A stretch of DNA of 64,000 bases from Burkholderiales bacterium (lineage in GTDB: Bacteria > Pseudomonadota > Gammaproteobacteria > Burkholderiales > Burkholderiaceae_C): the NCBI GenBank assembly GCA_029268225.1, contig JAJUGJ010000007.1:1-64000 (forward strand), written 5' to 3'. The notes beneath the pieces were generated by a model. It was not told the origin of the DNA and ran no database searches. It worked only from the letters and a program-made list of their open reading frames with translations. The stretch's first letter is position 1. Each line of letters opens with the position of its first letter. Both the position numbers and the translations under genes were made by a program. Positions 10,203 to 20,407 of this stretch are shown here, in pieces.

Positions 10203-10997
10203 ATGAACACACACATCCGACAGATCGCTGTGATAGCGGGACTGGTCTTCGGCACGGTCAGTGCACAAGCGCAGGTGGCAACTGATTGGAACGGTTCTGG
10301 TACCCTGACATGGAGTCAACTGACTGTCGAAACGCTCAACGTTGGCGACATGAAGGTCTACTCATTTGGGGACACCGTTGCTTACCCAACAGTTACGCCA
10401 GACAACACGTACGACAGCATCGCCGTCGGCATCCCATCGACGGGTGCCCAGTGGTTGCCGGCCGAGGGCACACCCAACCAACTGCTGAGCTGGCAAACGG
10501 CAGGAGGTTTCCGCATCGATGCCCCACCCGTGTTGGGGGTGAGCAGCGGGGGGAGTGTCACCGTCAGCAATCTGGATGTGAACTTCGCCACCGGGCAGGT
10601 TTCAGCCACAGTTTTGGCTGGCAACTCTGGTACGAGCACACGCAGCGTGATCTGGACTTTTGACAGCAGCGTGGTTCAGGTGAGCACAGACGCATCGCCA
10701 CAGTGGCCCTCCCTCCACGACGTGAGCATCGACATTCCTGTGCTGTCGCTGACCCACTCGGGGCAAAGCCTTCTTGCGTCTGGTTTGAATCTGCAATACC
10801 TCGGTGGCCTCACGCTCCAAGTATCTGGAGACAACTACGCCAGCCTGACGATCAACGGCACCCTCCCTGGACCCGCTGATTTCACGGTCGCTGTCGTGCC
10901 CGAACCGGCCACCTGGGCCCTGATGGGCTTGGGCCTCGTTGGTCTGGCCGGCCTCAGCCGCGCACAATCGCGCCAATCGTGCGCAGAATCAGTTTGA
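10203..10997 (+). CDS. PEP-CTERM sorting-domain protein, exported
   Basis: A secreted surface protein of 264 residues. It has an N-terminal signal peptide (AVIAGLVFGTVSAQAQ), a Thr/Ser/Gly-rich body without a recognisable enzyme domain, and a C-terminal PEP-CTERM signal: VPEPATWALMGLGLVGLAGL followed by a short tail with Arg. Such proteins are processed by exosortase and are generally found in exopolysaccharide-producing bacteria; the EPS operon next door fits. The start has a GGGG ribosome binding site. Its last 44 bases overlap the 3' end of the convergent sugar transferase gene. Base composition looks less GC-rich than its neighbours. No exosortase gene is in the window. Confidence 0.9.
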   Translation: MNTHIRQIAVIAGLVFGTVSAQAQVATDWNGSGTLTWSQLTVETLNVGDMKVYSFGDTVAYPTVTPDNTYDSIAVGIPSTGAQWLPAEGTPNQLLSWQTAGGFRIDAPPVLGVSSGGSVTVSNLDVNFATGQVSATVLAGNSGTSTRSVIWTFDSSVVQVSTDASPQWPSLHDVSIDIPVLSLTHSGQSLLASGLNLQYLGGLTLQVSGDNYASLTINGTLPGPADFTVAVVPEPATWALMGLGLVGLAGLSRAQSRQSCAESV

Positions 10998-11550
10998 CGT
11001 CCAGCCACACCGAGGCCTGATCCACATAGCTGGCGGCCAGCGCGAGCTTGTGGGGCAGCACCTCGTCAATGTAGGCACGCTCGGGGTCGGCGGCACGGGC
11101 CAGCACAGCGCTTTCGTCACGGTACTCGATCGAGGCAATGTCGGTGATACCCGGGCGCACCGACAGCACCTTGTCGCGCAGCGCAGCCGGGTAATGCGCC
11201 ACATAGCGTGGCACCTCGGGGCGCGGGCCGACCAGGCTCATGGTGCCTTGCCACACGTCGATCAACTGCGGCAATTCATCGAGCTTGCTGGCACGCAGAA
11301 ACTGCCCCACCCGCGTGATGCGGCGATCGGCGCCCACAGTGATCTGCAGGCCATTGCCCGCCGGGTCGTGGCGCATGGTGCGGAACTTGTGGATGCGAAA
11401 CGGCACCCCGAACCGCCCAACCCGCTCCTGCCGGAAAAACACCGGACCGGGTGAGTCCAGCTTGACCGCCAGCGCAATCAAGATCAGCAGCGGCCCCAGC
11501 GCCAGCAGGCCCAGGGACGACATCAGCACATCAAACAGCCGCTTGCTCAT
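10954..11550 (-). CDS. Phosphoglycosyl transferase (bacterial sugar transferase, PglC/WcaJ type)
   Basis: Initiates polysaccharide repeat assembly by moving a sugar phosphate from a UDP-sugar to undecaprenyl phosphate at the inner membrane. At 198 residues it is the short, PglC-like form: one membrane-inserted N-terminal helix (LLALGPLLILIALAVKLDSPGP), then FRQERVGRFGVPFRIHKFRTMR, the catalytic DE in SKLDELPQL, and SLVGPRPEVPRY. It is the last gene of the minus-strand EPS operon. With a DegT aminotransferase upstream, the first sugar may be an amino-deoxy sugar (inference). Confidence 0.92.
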   Translation of the reverse strand: MSKRLFDVLMSSLGLLALGPLLILIALAVKLDSPGPVFFRQERVGRFGVPFRIHKFRTMRHDPAGNGLQITVGADRRITRVGQFLRASKLDELPQLIDVWQGTMSLVGPRPEVPRYVAHYPAALRDKVLSVRPGITDIASIEYRDESAVLARAADPERAYIDEVLPHKLALAASYVDQASVWLDVKLILRTIGAIVRG

Positions 11551-11580
11551 CGCGCAGTCAAGATCAAGGTCGCTTCCGCC

Positions 11581-12759
11581 TCAACGGCCACAGGCTTTGC
11601 GCACCGCGCTGATGACACGCTCGACATCGTCGTCCGTCATGCGGGTGTACAGCGGCAGGGTCACCATGCGCTCGTAGGCCTTCTGGCTGTGCGGGAACTG
11701 CTCGGGCTTGAGCTCGTAGCGCTCCTTCCAATACGGGTGCAGATGCAGCGGGATGTAGTGCACGCTCACGCCAATGCCGTCGGCAAACAGGCTGTCGATC
11801 AACTGGTCGCGGTGGATCTGAGCTGCGTCGCTCAAGCGCACCACGTACAAGTGCCACGAGTGCAGATCGCCCGCATGCACCGGGCGCGGCGGCAGGATCA
11901 AGGGCAGGTCAGCCAGAGCCTCGTCATAGCGCGCGGCAATCTGCTCGCGGCGGGTCTGGAAGCCCGGCAGGCGCTTGAGCTGGTGCAGGCCCATGGCCGC
12001 GGCGATGTCGGTCAGGTTGTACTTGAAACCGGGCGCGACGATCTCGTAGTACCAGCTCGGCACCTTGGCGGTGAAGCGATCAAAAGCATCGCGGTTGATG
12101 CCGTGCAGGCGCATGACCTTGGCGCGCGCCGCCAGCGCCGCATCACGCGTTACCAGCATGCCGCCCTCGCCCGTGGTCATGGTCTTGTTGGCATAGAAGC
12201 TGAACACCACGGCATCGCTTTGCAGGGTGCCAATGCGTTGCCCTTTCCAGGTGGTTGGCAGCGCATGAGCCGCGTCTTCCACCACCTTCAGGCCGTGCTT
12301 TTGGGCGATGGCGTGGATCGCATCCATGTCCACCGACAGGCCGGCGTAGTGCACCGGCATCAGCGCCTTGGTGCGCGGCGTGATGGCCGCCTCGATGGCC
12401 GCCGGGTCGATGTTGATCGTCGCGGGGTCGATGTCCACCAGCTTCACATCGGCGCCCAGGTAGCGCACCACCTCGGCGGTGGCGGTGAAGGTGTGCGTGG
12501 TGGTGATGACCTCGTCACCGGGGCCGATGCCCAGGGCTTCCAGCGCCAGGTGCAGGCCAGCCGTGGCCGAGTTGACAGCAATGGCCTGCAGGCTGGGGTC
12601 GCCCAGGTAATCGACAAAGGCCTGCTCGAACAGGCGGGCCTTGGGGCCGGTGGTGACCCAGCCGGAACGCAGGGTGTCCACCACTTCCGCGATTTCTTCC
12701 TCGCCGATTTCGGGCAAGGCAAAGGGCAGGAAGGGCTGCGAGGCAGAAGCTGAACTCAT
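11581..12759 (-). CDS. DegT/DnrJ/EryC1 family PLP-dependent sugar aminotransferase
   Basis: Transfers an amino group to a nucleotide-linked keto-sugar to make an amino-deoxy sugar for the polysaccharide. 392 residues, usual length. Landmarks are the substrate loop [42 protein letters not shown], and the PLP lysine in [30 protein letters not shown] near the C-terminus is also typical of sugar aminotransferases such as PglE/ArnB-type enzymes. It lies 30 bp upstream of the phosphoglycosyl transferase and 21 bp after the GT2 gene. The exact sugar cannot be deduced. Confidence 0.92.
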   Translation of the reverse strand: MSSASASQPFLPFALPEIGEEEIAEVVDTLRSGWVTTGPKARLFEQAFVDYLGDPSLQAIAVNSATAGLHLALEALGIGPGDEVITTTHTFTATAEVVRYLGADVKLVDIDPATINIDPAAIEAAITPRTKALMPVHYAGLSVDMDAIHAIAQKHGLKVVEDAAHALPTTWKGQRIGTLQSDAVVFSFYANKTMTTGEGGMLVTRDAALAARAKVMRLHGINRDAFDRFTAKVPSWYYEIVAPGFKYNLTDIAAAMGLHQLKRLPGFQTRREQIAARYDEALADLPLILPPRPVHAGDLHSWHLYVVRLSDAAQIHRDQLIDSLFADGIGVSVHYIPLHLHPYWKERYELKPEQFPHSQKAYERMVTLPLYTRMTDDDVERVISAVRKACGR

Positions 12760-12780
12760 GGGAATCTCACTGAAAACAGG

Positions 12781-13923
12781 TCAACGCGTCAGGCGACCGA
12801 AAGCCGGATCGGGGCGGCGGCGCACCAGGGCGTCCCACCAGCCTCGGATCGACCCCAGACCGTAACCAAAATGATAGGCGGCGATGACATCGGGCAGTTG
12901 CCAGCGCAGATCGCGCCCCTGCTCGCGGGCGATGCGCCAGCTGATCCAGAACACCGCCGTGCCATACAGCCAGCCCTGCAACAAGGCCAGCGTAGCGGCC
13001 GCGGTCACCACCACGGTCAAGGTCTCGCGCAGCCCCGGTGACAGCGGCGCCCACATCAAGATCGGCACCCCGATCAGGGTCACCAGCAAGAGCAGGATCA
13101 ACGCGGCCACGAACAAGCCGGGAATCAGGTGACGCAAGGCCGCCGCCTGACCATGCTTGAGCATCACAAACGGCTTCCAGTAACCGTACTGGCGGTACTG
13201 GCGGAACACGTCCATCTTGCTGGCCCGCGGGAAGTAGGTCGAGTGGATGGACGACGATTGCCAGATGCGGCCTCCCCCCTTGTGGATGCGCAGGTTGTGC
13301 TCGTCGTCCTGGTTGCGCACCAGGTTTTCGTCGAAGCCGCCGAAACGCTCGAAGGTGGCGCGGGGCCAGGACCCGAGGTACACCGTGTCCACTTCACCGT
13401 TGTAGGCCAGGTCGCGCGACAGCGCCCCACCGGCCACCAGGCGAGACTGGAACGCCGCGGCCACCGCCCGTTGCACCACCGCCGCCGGCCCGCTCTCGCC
13501 CTGCGCCCGCCAGGGTCCGCCCACGTTGTCGGCGCCAGTTTCCTGCCACACGGCCAGGCAGCGCGCGATGTAGTCGGGGGCGTACACCGTGTGCACGTCC
13601 AGGCGCACGATGAACTCGCCGTGGCTGGCCTCGATGCAGCGGTTCAGGCCGCACGAGACGATGCGCCCGGGGTTGTCGATCATGTGAAAGCGCGCATCCT
13701 GCGCACACCAGGCGCTCAGGCGCTCGCGCGTGCCGTCGTCACTCAGGCCATCGGCCACCCACACTTCCAGCGTCCAGCCCTCGGGCACCTGCTGCGCGGC
13801 CACGCTGCGGCAGAAGGCCTCGATGTGGTCGCGCTCGTTGCGGCACGGCACGATGACGGAGACGATGCGGGCATCAGGCATGGGCGGCAGGGGCATCAAA
13901 GGTGGCGAGGTAGCGGCAGGCAA
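12781..13923 (-). CDS. Family 2 glycosyltransferase, membrane-anchored (ExoA-like)
   Basis: Adds a sugar to the lipid-linked EPS repeat. 380 residues: an N-terminal GT-A domain beginning VSVIVPCRNERDHIEAF, with VADGLSDDGT, the DxD-type motif in IVRLDVHTVY and the acceptor-side NQDDEHNLR. Two or three hydrophobic segments follow near 275-345, an arrangement shared with succinoglycan glycosyltransferase ExoA. It is followed by the aminotransferase gene and preceded one base away by the GT4 gene. Confidence 0.88.
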   Translation of the reverse strand: MPAATSPPLMPLPPMPDARIVSVIVPCRNERDHIEAFCRSVAAQQVPEGWTLEVWVADGLSDDGTRERLSAWCAQDARFHMIDNPGRIVSCGLNRCIEASHGEFIVRLDVHTVYAPDYIARCLAVWQETGADNVGGPWRAQGESGPAAVVQRAVAAAFQSRLVAGGALSRDLAYNGEVDTVYLGSWPRATFERFGGFDENLVRNQDDEHNLRIHKGGGRIWQSSSIHSTYFPRASKMDVFRQYRQYGYWKPFVMLKHGQAAALRHLIPGLFVAALILLLLVTLIGVPILMWAPLSPGLRETLTVVVTAAATLALLQGWLYGTAVFWISWRIAREQGRDLRWQLPDVIAAYHFGYGLGSIRGWWDALVRRRPDPAFGRLTR

Positions 13924-13924
13924 A

Positions 13925-15100
13925 TCAGGTGCGCTCGGCCGGACGACGGCGCGCCAAGCGGGGCGTCAGCGGGTGCAGCACGCGCTGGTACAGGCGCCAC
14001 ATCGCGTCCATCTGTCCCCGGCGAGAGGCCTCGCGCTCGATGCGCGCATGGTTGTGCTGGCCCCTCTGCGCCGCCTGCTCAGGTTGATCGTGCACTTGCA
14101 GCAGGGCCTGGGTCAGGGCATCGACATCGCGCACCGGCACGATCCAGCCGCCTTGTTCGTCGATCCACTGGCGGTTGGCCGGCAGGTCAGAGGCGATGAT
14201 GGGCAGGCCGCAGGCCATGGATTCGAGCACCGACACCGAAGTGGCATCGCTGGTGGGCACCGACACCGACACGCGGCTGCGCTGGATGGCGGCCACCATG
14301 GCCGCATCGCCCACCCGACCGTGGAACTGCACATGATCCTGCACGCCCAGGTGTTTGACCTTCAGCTCCAACTCGGCCTGCTGCAAGCCCCCGCCCAACA
14401 GGTGCAAGGTCATCTGCGTGTCCGGTCGCTCGGCCACGACACGGGCGAATGCCTCGATGATGACGTCGATGTTGTAGTTGGGCTCCCAGGTGCGCAGGCT
14501 CACCACCTCGAAGCCGTCCGCGGGCTGGGCCGGCACGAACTTGTCCGTGTCTGCGCCCCACAGAATCTGGTGACAGGGACCAGCCGGGTGGTAACGCGCG
14601 ATCTCGTCGATCATGTCCATCGAGTCGGCCGTGACCAGATCGGCGTGGTGCATGGACCAGGCCACCACCATGCGCATCAGGCGGCTCTGCCGCGGCGTGA
14701 CCAGGATGTCGCTGCCCCAGGCCGTCAGCACCTTGGGCAGGCTCAACCCACATGCCGTGGCCCACAGGCCATACGAGGTCACATAGTGGCCGTGCACCAG
14801 GTCGGGCTGAAAGCGCGCCGCCACCTCGCGCGCCACCCGGCGCACCTGCGGCAACGCGGTGAACCAGCTCAGCTTGTCCGAGCCGGGCGCCACGGCGATC
14901 ACCTCTTCGGCCCCCGGTACCTCGGCCGGCTGCCGCGTGATGACCACGGCCCGCGCGCCGCGCTCGGCCACGGCGGCCACCCAGCGGCGCGTGTGCACGC
15001 TCGACGCATCGGCGAAGAACAGGATGCGCACGCCCTCGTCCGACTGGCCTGTGGCCTGCGCCGAATTCACCTTGCCCACCGAACTCACCTGGGTCGTCAT
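13925..15100 (-). CDS. Family 4 glycosyltransferase (GT-B fold)
   Basis: Retaining sugar transferase of 391 residues for EPS repeat assembly. The N-terminal half contains HTRRWVAAVAERGARAVVIT and DLVHGHYVTSYGLWA; the C-terminal half has the nucleotide-sugar site SVPTSDATSVSVLESMACGLPIIASDLP, with the GT4 E-x7-E-like pattern (SVLESMACG). It overlaps the acyltransferase stop by four bases, so translation is coupled. No membrane segment is apparent; it probably works at the cytoplasmic face of the inner membrane. Confidence 0.9.
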   Translation of the reverse strand: MTTQVSSVGKVNSAQATGQSDEGVRILFFADASSVHTRRWVAAVAERGARAVVITRQPAEVPGAEEVIAVAPGSDKLSWFTALPQVRRVAREVAARFQPDLVHGHYVTSYGLWATACGLSLPKVLTAWGSDILVTPRQSRLMRMVVAWSMHHADLVTADSMDMIDEIARYHPAGPCHQILWGADTDKFVPAQPADGFEVVSLRTWEPNYNIDVIIEAFARVVAERPDTQMTLHLLGGGLQQAELELKVKHLGVQDHVQFHGRVGDAAMVAAIQRSRVSVSVPTSDATSVSVLESMACGLPIIASDLPANRQWIDEQGGWIVPVRDVDALTQALLQVHDQPEQAAQRGQHNHARIEREASRRGQMDAMWRLYQRVLHPLTPRLARRRPAERT

Positions 15101-15756
15101 GCCTGTTCCTTCTGCGCGGTGCCCGCCTCAGCCCCGCCATTCAAGGCCTGGCGCAAATGGTCCTTGCCGGCCCACTGCGCGTACAGCGCCTGCAATTCGG
15201 GATGACGCTGCAACAGCGCCCGGTCCAGCTCGCGGGTGTCGCCCACCACCTCAGCGCGCTTGCCCTGCTCGCGCGTGGCCACGATGGCAAAGTCCGGCAC
15301 GCTGCCCGACACAAAGCTGAAGCCCTGCACGATGACGCCCTTGCCCACCTGGGCGCCCGGCGCGATCACGCTGTGCGGCCCGATGAAGCTGTACGCCCCG
15401 ATGCGGGTCGCCTTGCGCACATAGCCCTGGGGGTTGGGGTCGGTCGCATAGCGGCGCCCCATCACCCGCACCGCCTGGTGGCTGGAATGGCTGAGGATGG
15501 AGGCATAGTTGGTCACCTGCACGCCTTCTTCGATCAGCAGCCCATTGGAGCCGTCGATGCGGTTGAAGTGCCCGATGAAGACATGGTCTTGCAAGACCAG
15601 CTTGTCTCGCCCTTCGACACAGCTGTGCGTGCTGACCCGCGTGTGCGGGCACCAGCTGCCATCGGCATTGCGCCAGCCATAAACGATGCGCGGACCGGTG
15701 AAGGCCGCGAGCACGCGCACGACAGGGTGTTTGAGTCGCTGGATCAGGACCGACAT
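15097..15756 (-). CDS. Left-handed beta-helix (hexapeptide repeat) acyltransferase
   Basis: A probable O- or N-acetyltransferase that decorates the polysaccharide. About 219 residues with hexapeptide-type repeats around HVFIGHFNRIDGSNGLLIEEGVQV and ATRIGAYSFIGPHSVIAPGAQVGKGVIV and a catalytic-type His in SHSSHQAV. The frame is open to a GTG at 15873, but the upstream part lacks family features; I chose the ATG at 15756. The stop overlaps the GT4 start by four bases. It follows the flippase gene in the operon. Confidence 0.8.
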   Translation of the reverse strand: MSVLIQRLKHPVVRVLAAFTGPRIVYGWRNADGSWCPHTRVSTHSCVEGRDKLVLQDHVFIGHFNRIDGSNGLLIEEGVQVTNYASILSHSSHQAVRVMGRRYATDPNPQGYVRKATRIGAYSFIGPHSVIAPGAQVGKGVIVQGFSFVSGSVPDFAIVATREQGKRAEVVGDTRELDRALLQRHPELQALYAQWAGKDHLRQALNGGAEAGTAQKEQA

Positions 15757-15889
15757 GACAGGGGTGAGAAAGACGACGAGCACGACCAGGCACGGCGGCC
15801 TTGCCAACCTGCTATTGTCCCCGATCCACGCCTCCTCCACGCCCGCGCCCCCTGAAGAGCGGGCTGAATCCACGCATGCGCCCCACTGG

Positions 15890-17275
15890 TCACGGCACGC
15901 GGGTCAAGGACGGCTGCCACAGGGCCCGCACCGGCAGCCCCGCGTGACGCAGGAACACGCCATATGCCACCGCAATCGCCACGATGTAGCCCAGGCTGGA
16001 CGACACCGCCGCCCCCACCGCACCCCAGCGCGGCACCAGCAGCCAGCCCAGGCCGAAGCTCACCAGCAAGGACAGACCGGCGATCCCCCCCGACAGCTGC
16101 GGCCGGCCCAGGTGGTTTGTATAGAAGGCCGACAGGCTGGACGCCGCCGCATAAGCCGCCACCCCCGGCAGCAAGGCCGCCAGCGGCCACAAGGACGCGG
16201 CATACACCTCGCCCATCACCCACGGCAGCCCCCACCAGGCCAGACCCAGCAGCACGGGAGCCGCCGCCAGCGTGGCCAGCACATTGATGCGCACGGCCTG
16301 CACCGTCATGCTCGCCGCCACCTTCACATCCGGATGCCCGATGCGGGCGTACAGCGACACCGTCACCGACGAGGACAGCAGCCACAGCAACTCGGCCACC
16401 GTCACCGCCACCGAATAGGTCCCCACCGTGCTCAGGCCCTGGAAGTGCTCCACCAAGAACAGTGACGCGCGGTAATTGAGCAGGCTGATGACATTGGTGA
16501 TGCCGATGGTGGCCACAAACGGCCACTGATGCCACCACACCGGGTGCGTGTCCCCCAGCGGTGGCTGATCCGACAGACGCAGGTGCTCGGCCAGGTCATC
16601 GTCGCGCTGGCTGGCGTTGCGCAAGGCGTAGATGGCCGTGAGCACCGCGACCAGGGACTTGCCACTCACCCAGGCCGTGAGCACCAGCACGACCATGGAG
16701 GTGCTGCGCGTCGTCCCCTCCCCAATCCAGGCGACGCCCGCCAGGCCGCCCAGCACCAAGGCCGGTGCCGCCACCTGCGCCAGGTTGATCGGCCACATGC
16801 GCCCCTCGCCCAGCCACAGGCCGGTGGCCGTGGGGACCAACAACAAGAACGGCGCCGCCAGCGCCAGCAACCACAACTGCGAATACGGCAGGCTCTTGGC
16901 CCCCCAGGACAGCGCCAGCAGCCCCAGCGAGGCCACCGCCCCCAGGCCCACCGCCGCCCGCAGCACGCCGCGCAACATCGGCAGGGTGCGTGCCGACCGC
17001 GCGTCGGCCTGCTGCGACATCTGCCGCGCCAGCCACAGCCCCAGCCCCGAAAACAGCGTCAGCAGACCGGCTTCGACCGCCACGAACAGCGCAAACGCCC
17101 CCTGCACCCGCGGCCCCTGGCGCGCCACCATCACCGTGATGGCCAAGCCCAGGCTCACGATCAGCAACTTCGCCACCAGATTGCCCAACGCCGCCTTCGG
17201 CAAGGCCTGCCAGAGCCGGCGCCAACCGGTCGTCGCAGCGTGGGAATCGGAATCTTGCACAAACATGGCCCTCAT
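15890..17275 (-). CDS. Polysaccharide flippase (Wzx/MATE-like oligosaccharide exporter)
   Basis: An inner-membrane protein of about 461 residues with 12 or more hydrophobic segments, from [20 protein letters not shown] to the C-terminal [20 protein letters not shown]. The pattern fits the Wzx/MurJ superfamily, which flips lipid-linked repeats to the periplasm. It is the promoter-proximal gene of the EPS operon. Starts at 17275 (MRAMFVQD) and 17266 (MFVQD) are both possible; the longer frame to 17452 runs into the divergent lysS region and is unlikely. No Wzy polymerase or Wzz regulator is encoded nearby. Confidence 0.85.
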   Translation of the reverse strand: MRAMFVQDSDSHAATTGWRRLWQALPKAALGNLVAKLLIVSLGLAITVMVARQGPRVQGAFALFVAVEAGLLTLFSGLGLWLARQMSQQADARSARTLPMLRGVLRAAVGLGAVASLGLLALSWGAKSLPYSQLWLLALAAPFLLLVPTATGLWLGEGRMWPINLAQVAAPALVLGGLAGVAWIGEGTTRSTSMVVLVLTAWVSGKSLVAVLTAIYALRNASQRDDDLAEHLRLSDQPPLGDTHPVWWHQWPFVATIGITNVISLLNYRASLFLVEHFQGLSTVGTYSVAVTVAELLWLLSSSVTVSLYARIGHPDVKVAASMTVQAVRINVLATLAAAPVLLGLAWWGLPWVMGEVYAASLWPLAALLPGVAAYAAASSLSAFYTNHLGRPQLSGGIAGLSLLVSFGLGWLLVPRWGAVGAAVSSSLGYIVAIAVAYGVFLRHAGLPVRALWQPSLTRVP

Positions 17276-17331
17276 TGTGCCCACGGTTTCATACAATCGA
17301 GGGTTTGGCCGACTCCACTTTTGCCGCCACC

Positions 17332-18858
17332 ATGACCACGTCCCACACCCATCTCCCGCACGAAACGGCTCCGGAACCCACGATCGACACCAACAAACTG
17401 GTGGCCGAGCGCCGCGAGAAACTGGCCGCCATCCGTGCCCAGGGCGTGGCATTCCCCAACGATTTCAAGCCCGCTGACCGCGCCGCCCAGTTGCACGCCG
17501 CCCACGACGGCACCGAAGCGCCCGAGCTGGAAGCCCAGGGCATCACCGCCAGCGTCGGCGGCCGCCTGATGCTCAAGCGCGTCATGGGCAAGGCCTGCTT
17601 CGGCACCCTGCAAGACGCCACCGGCCGCATCCAGGTCTATGTGACCCTGGACGCCGTCGGCCCCGACGCCCTGCAGGCCTTCAAGCACTGGGACCTGGGC
17701 GACATCCTGGGCGCCGAGGGCACCCTGTTCAAGACCAAGACCGGCGAGCTGTCGATCAAGGTCACCAAGATCCGTCTGCTGACCAAGGCCCTGCGTCCGC
17801 TGCCCGACAAGTTCCACGGCATGACCGACCAGGAGCAGAAGTACCGCCAGCGCTACGTGGACCTGATCGTCGACGAAGAGTCGCGCGCCCGCTTCATCGC
17901 CCGCTCCAAGGCCATCGCCTCGATCCGCGCCTTCATGGTCGACCACCAGTTCCTGGAAGTCGAAACGCCGATGATGCACCCCATCCCCGGCGGCGCCAAC
18001 GCCAAGCCTTTTACCACCCACCACAACGCGCTCGACCAAGAGATGTTCCTGCGCATCGCACCCGAGCTCTATCTGAAGCGCCTGGTGGTCGGCGGCTTTG
18101 AGCGCGTGTTCGAAATCAACCGCAACTTCCGCAACGAAGGGGTGTCCGTGCGACACAACCCCGAGTTCACGATGATGGAGTTCTACGCGGCCTGGTGGAA
18201 CCACCACGACCTGATGGACTTCACCGAGTCCATCCTGCGCCACGCCGCCCGCGCGGCCGTCGGCACCGCCAAGGTCACCTACGGTGGCAAGGAAGTGGAC
18301 CTGGAATCGCCCTTCGCCCGCCTGACGGTGCGCGACTCGCTGATCCAGGTGGCCGGCTTGAAGCCGGAAGAGGCCGACAACGCCGCCTTCCTGCACGACA
18401 AGCTCAAGAGCCTGGGCGAAGAGCCGCCCGCCCGCTGGAACCTGGCCGAGCTGCAGTTCGGCATGTTCGAGGCCGTGGTCGAAGAAAAGCTGTGGCAGCC
18501 GACCTTCATCATCGACTACCCGGTGGAAGTGTCGCCGCTGGCCCGCGCCTCGGACACCAACCCCAGCATCACCGAGCGCTTCGAGCTGTTCATCACCGGC
18601 CGTGGGTACGGCAACGGTTTCTCCGAGCTGAACGACCCTGAAGAGCAGGCCGCCCGCTTTGCCGCCCAGGCCAGCGCCAAGGACGCCGGCGACGAAGAAG
18701 CCATGTACTTCGACGCCGACTACATCCGTGCCCTGGAATACGGCCTGCCCCCGACGGGTGGCTGCGGCATCGGCATCGACCGCCTGATGATGCTGCTGAC
18801 CGACGCACCCAACATCCGCGACGTGATCCTGTTCCCGGCCCTGCGTCGCGAAGCTTGA
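17332..18858 (+). CDS. lysS: Lysyl-tRNA synthetase, class II
   Basis: Charges tRNA-Lys in the cytoplasm. 508 residues, normal length. An N-terminal OB-fold anticodon-binding domain ([19 protein letters not shown]) is followed by the class II catalytic core: motif 1 region [21 protein letters not shown], motif 2 [20 protein letters not shown] and motif 3 [13 protein letters not shown]. The ATG at 17332 gives the family-type N-terminus. A strong terminator follows the gene. Divergent from the EPS operon with only about 56 bp between the starts, so the promoters overlap. Confidence 0.97.
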   Translation: MTTSHTHLPHETAPEPTIDTNKLVAERREKLAAIRAQGVAFPNDFKPADRAAQLHAAHDGTEAPELEAQGITASVGGRLMLKRVMGKACFGTLQDATGRIQVYVTLDAVGPDALQAFKHWDLGDILGAEGTLFKTKTGELSIKVTKIRLLTKALRPLPDKFHGMTDQEQKYRQRYVDLIVDEESRARFIARSKAIASIRAFMVDHQFLEVETPMMHPIPGGANAKPFTTHHNALDQEMFLRIAPELYLKRLVVGGFERVFEINRNFRNEGVSVRHNPEFTMMEFYAAWWNHHDLMDFTESILRHAARAAVGTAKVTYGGKEVDLESPFARLTVRDSLIQVAGLKPEEADNAAFLHDKLKSLGEEPPARWNLAELQFGMFEAVVEEKLWQPTFIIDYPVEVSPLARASDTNPSITERFELFITGRGYGNGFSELNDPEEQAARFAAQASAKDAGDEEAMYFDADYIRALEYGLPPTGGCGIGIDRLMMLLTDAPNIRDVILFPALRREA

Positions 18859-18884
18859 CACCGACCCACTTCATTCCCCTGAAT

Positions 18885-18909
18885 CGCCCGCTCCACGCGG
18901 GCGTTTTTT
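18885..18909 (+). terminator. Rho-independent terminator of lysS
   Basis: CGCCCGC, a 5-base loop (TCCAC), GCGGGCG and then six T, starting 26 bp after the lysS stop. Textbook form. Confidence 0.93.
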
Positions 18910-18968
18910 CTGCACCGCACATCTGATCGCGTGGTCATGACTTTCCGATCAGATCAAAGGTCAACGGC

Positions 18969-20168
18969 ATGACTGCATCCTCCCCAACCAGACAACACGA
19001 GAAGAATCAGTCGATCGAGTCGCTTCGCGCGCTCGCCATTGGCATGACAATTTTTCACCACTTGTGGGTGCTATTTGTCTGGGGTGACTCGAAATACAAA
19101 GCGGTTTACGAGTACACGACCTTCTGGGGTGGGGTGGACCTGTTCTTCTGCATATCAGGCTTCGTCATCACCCTATCGGTTCTGAATCAGCTTCCAACCA
19201 CGCCCCCACCATCCGGCGAACGCGCTCACCGCTTCGCAGCCCTTGCCATTCCTTTCTGGATTCGCAGAGCTTGGCGGCTGTGGCCAACGGCTGCCTTGTG
19301 GGTTGTCATCCCAACCTTGTGCAGCCTTGCTTTCAATGAAGTAGGAGCGTTTGCCCCCTTCAAAGAAATGATCCGCGGCGGTTTGGCAGCGATGCTGCAC
19401 GTCGCCAATTTCCATTGGAGTGACTGCCACAATCAAATTGGGCAATGTGCGCTGTGGTTTCCACAACTCAGTGTGTACTGGTCCTTATCGCTGGAAGAAC
19501 AGTTCTACCTGCTGTTCCCCATCTTGGCCATGTCGCTCGGCACCAAGCGGCTACCTTGGCTTCTTGCAGCCATCATCGTGGCTCAGGCCTTCTGGACTCG
19601 CCCCACCTGGAGCCCTGGCTGGGCCTTCCGCACGGAAGCCATCTCGATCGGTGTCCTGCTCGCCCTCTTCACTCGCTCACATCTGCATCGGCTCCTTCAG
19701 CCGACGTTCACCAGCACATGGAAAAAGCGCGCACTCCAGTGTCTGCTGTTTCTCTTGCTCATCACCATTCCGGCGGAGCCCGCCATCGTGCGATTCAACA
19801 CGACCTTGCTGGCCCTGGTGTGTGGGGTCATGGTCTGGCTCGCGAGCTACGAGGCACCTGCAACACACACCAAAACCTCTGCCACCCAACGAATGGTGGG
19901 CTGGACAGCGTCGAGATCCTATTCACTTTATCTCGCGCACATGACCATCTTCGGGATCACGCGCGAGATCTGGTTCAGAGTCAGCCCGCCCGGCACCGTT
20001 TTTGACGGTCACTACAGCGCCCGCTTTGGCTTGACCGCGCTGATTTTGACCGTGATTGCCGTCGAACTGAGCTACCGCTTCGTTGAGACACCAGGACGAT
20101 TACACGGTGCGCGACTAGCCCAACGCATGGCGGCTCGACTCCAATCGAATCAGAAGCAGCCACACTGA
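18969..20168 (+). CDS. Acyltransferase family 3 membrane protein (OafA/YrhL-like)
   Basis: An inner-membrane enzyme of 399 residues that probably transfers an acyl group to a cell-surface glycan. It shows the family signature IESLRALAIGMTIFHHLWVL (catalytic-type His), GGVDLFFCISGFVI, and SVYWSLSLEEQFYLLFPI, with about ten hydrophobic segments. Its bases are less GC-rich than its neighbours and it uses codons otherwise rare here, such as TTA and CTA, a sign of horizontal transfer. It lies next to the EPS operon but on the far side of lysS, so a role in modifying the polysaccharide is plausible, not shown. Confidence 0.88.
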   Translation: MTASSPTRQHEKNQSIESLRALAIGMTIFHHLWVLFVWGDSKYKAVYEYTTFWGGVDLFFCISGFVITLSVLNQLPTTPPPSGERAHRFAALAIPFWIRRAWRLWPTAALWVVIPTLCSLAFNEVGAFAPFKEMIRGGLAAMLHVANFHWSDCHNQIGQCALWFPQLSVYWSLSLEEQFYLLFPILAMSLGTKRLPWLLAAIIVAQAFWTRPTWSPGWAFRTEAISIGVLLALFTRSHLHRLLQPTFTSTWKKRALQCLLFLLLITIPAEPAIVRFNTTLLALVCGVMVWLASYEAPATHTKTSATQRMVGWTASRSYSLYLAHMTIFGITREIWFRVSPPGTVFDGHYSARFGLTALILTVIAVELSYRFVETPGRLHGARLAQRMAARLQSNQKQPH

Positions 20169-20407
20169 ACCGCGCCATCTTCGCCCAGTCTGCCCGGACT
20201 CGATTCAGCGTCAGCACTTGCAGTTAAATACAGTTGAACCTGCTGCTCCACCAAACATCAAGCACACACACATCACCGATATAAATTTCACACAAGCGCG
20301 TCGTTCAAGATCATGAGGGCATGTAAGGCTGAGCGGCAGCCCACTGTCACGATGAGGTCACGGCGCGCTCTTCGCACGCTGGTCCACAGACAGGTCACAA
20401 TGCCTCC

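Noticed and set aside
17272..18861. Open frame of 529 codons on the minus strand opposite lysS
   Set aside because: lysS is certain from its class II motifs; the opposite frame has no recognisable features.
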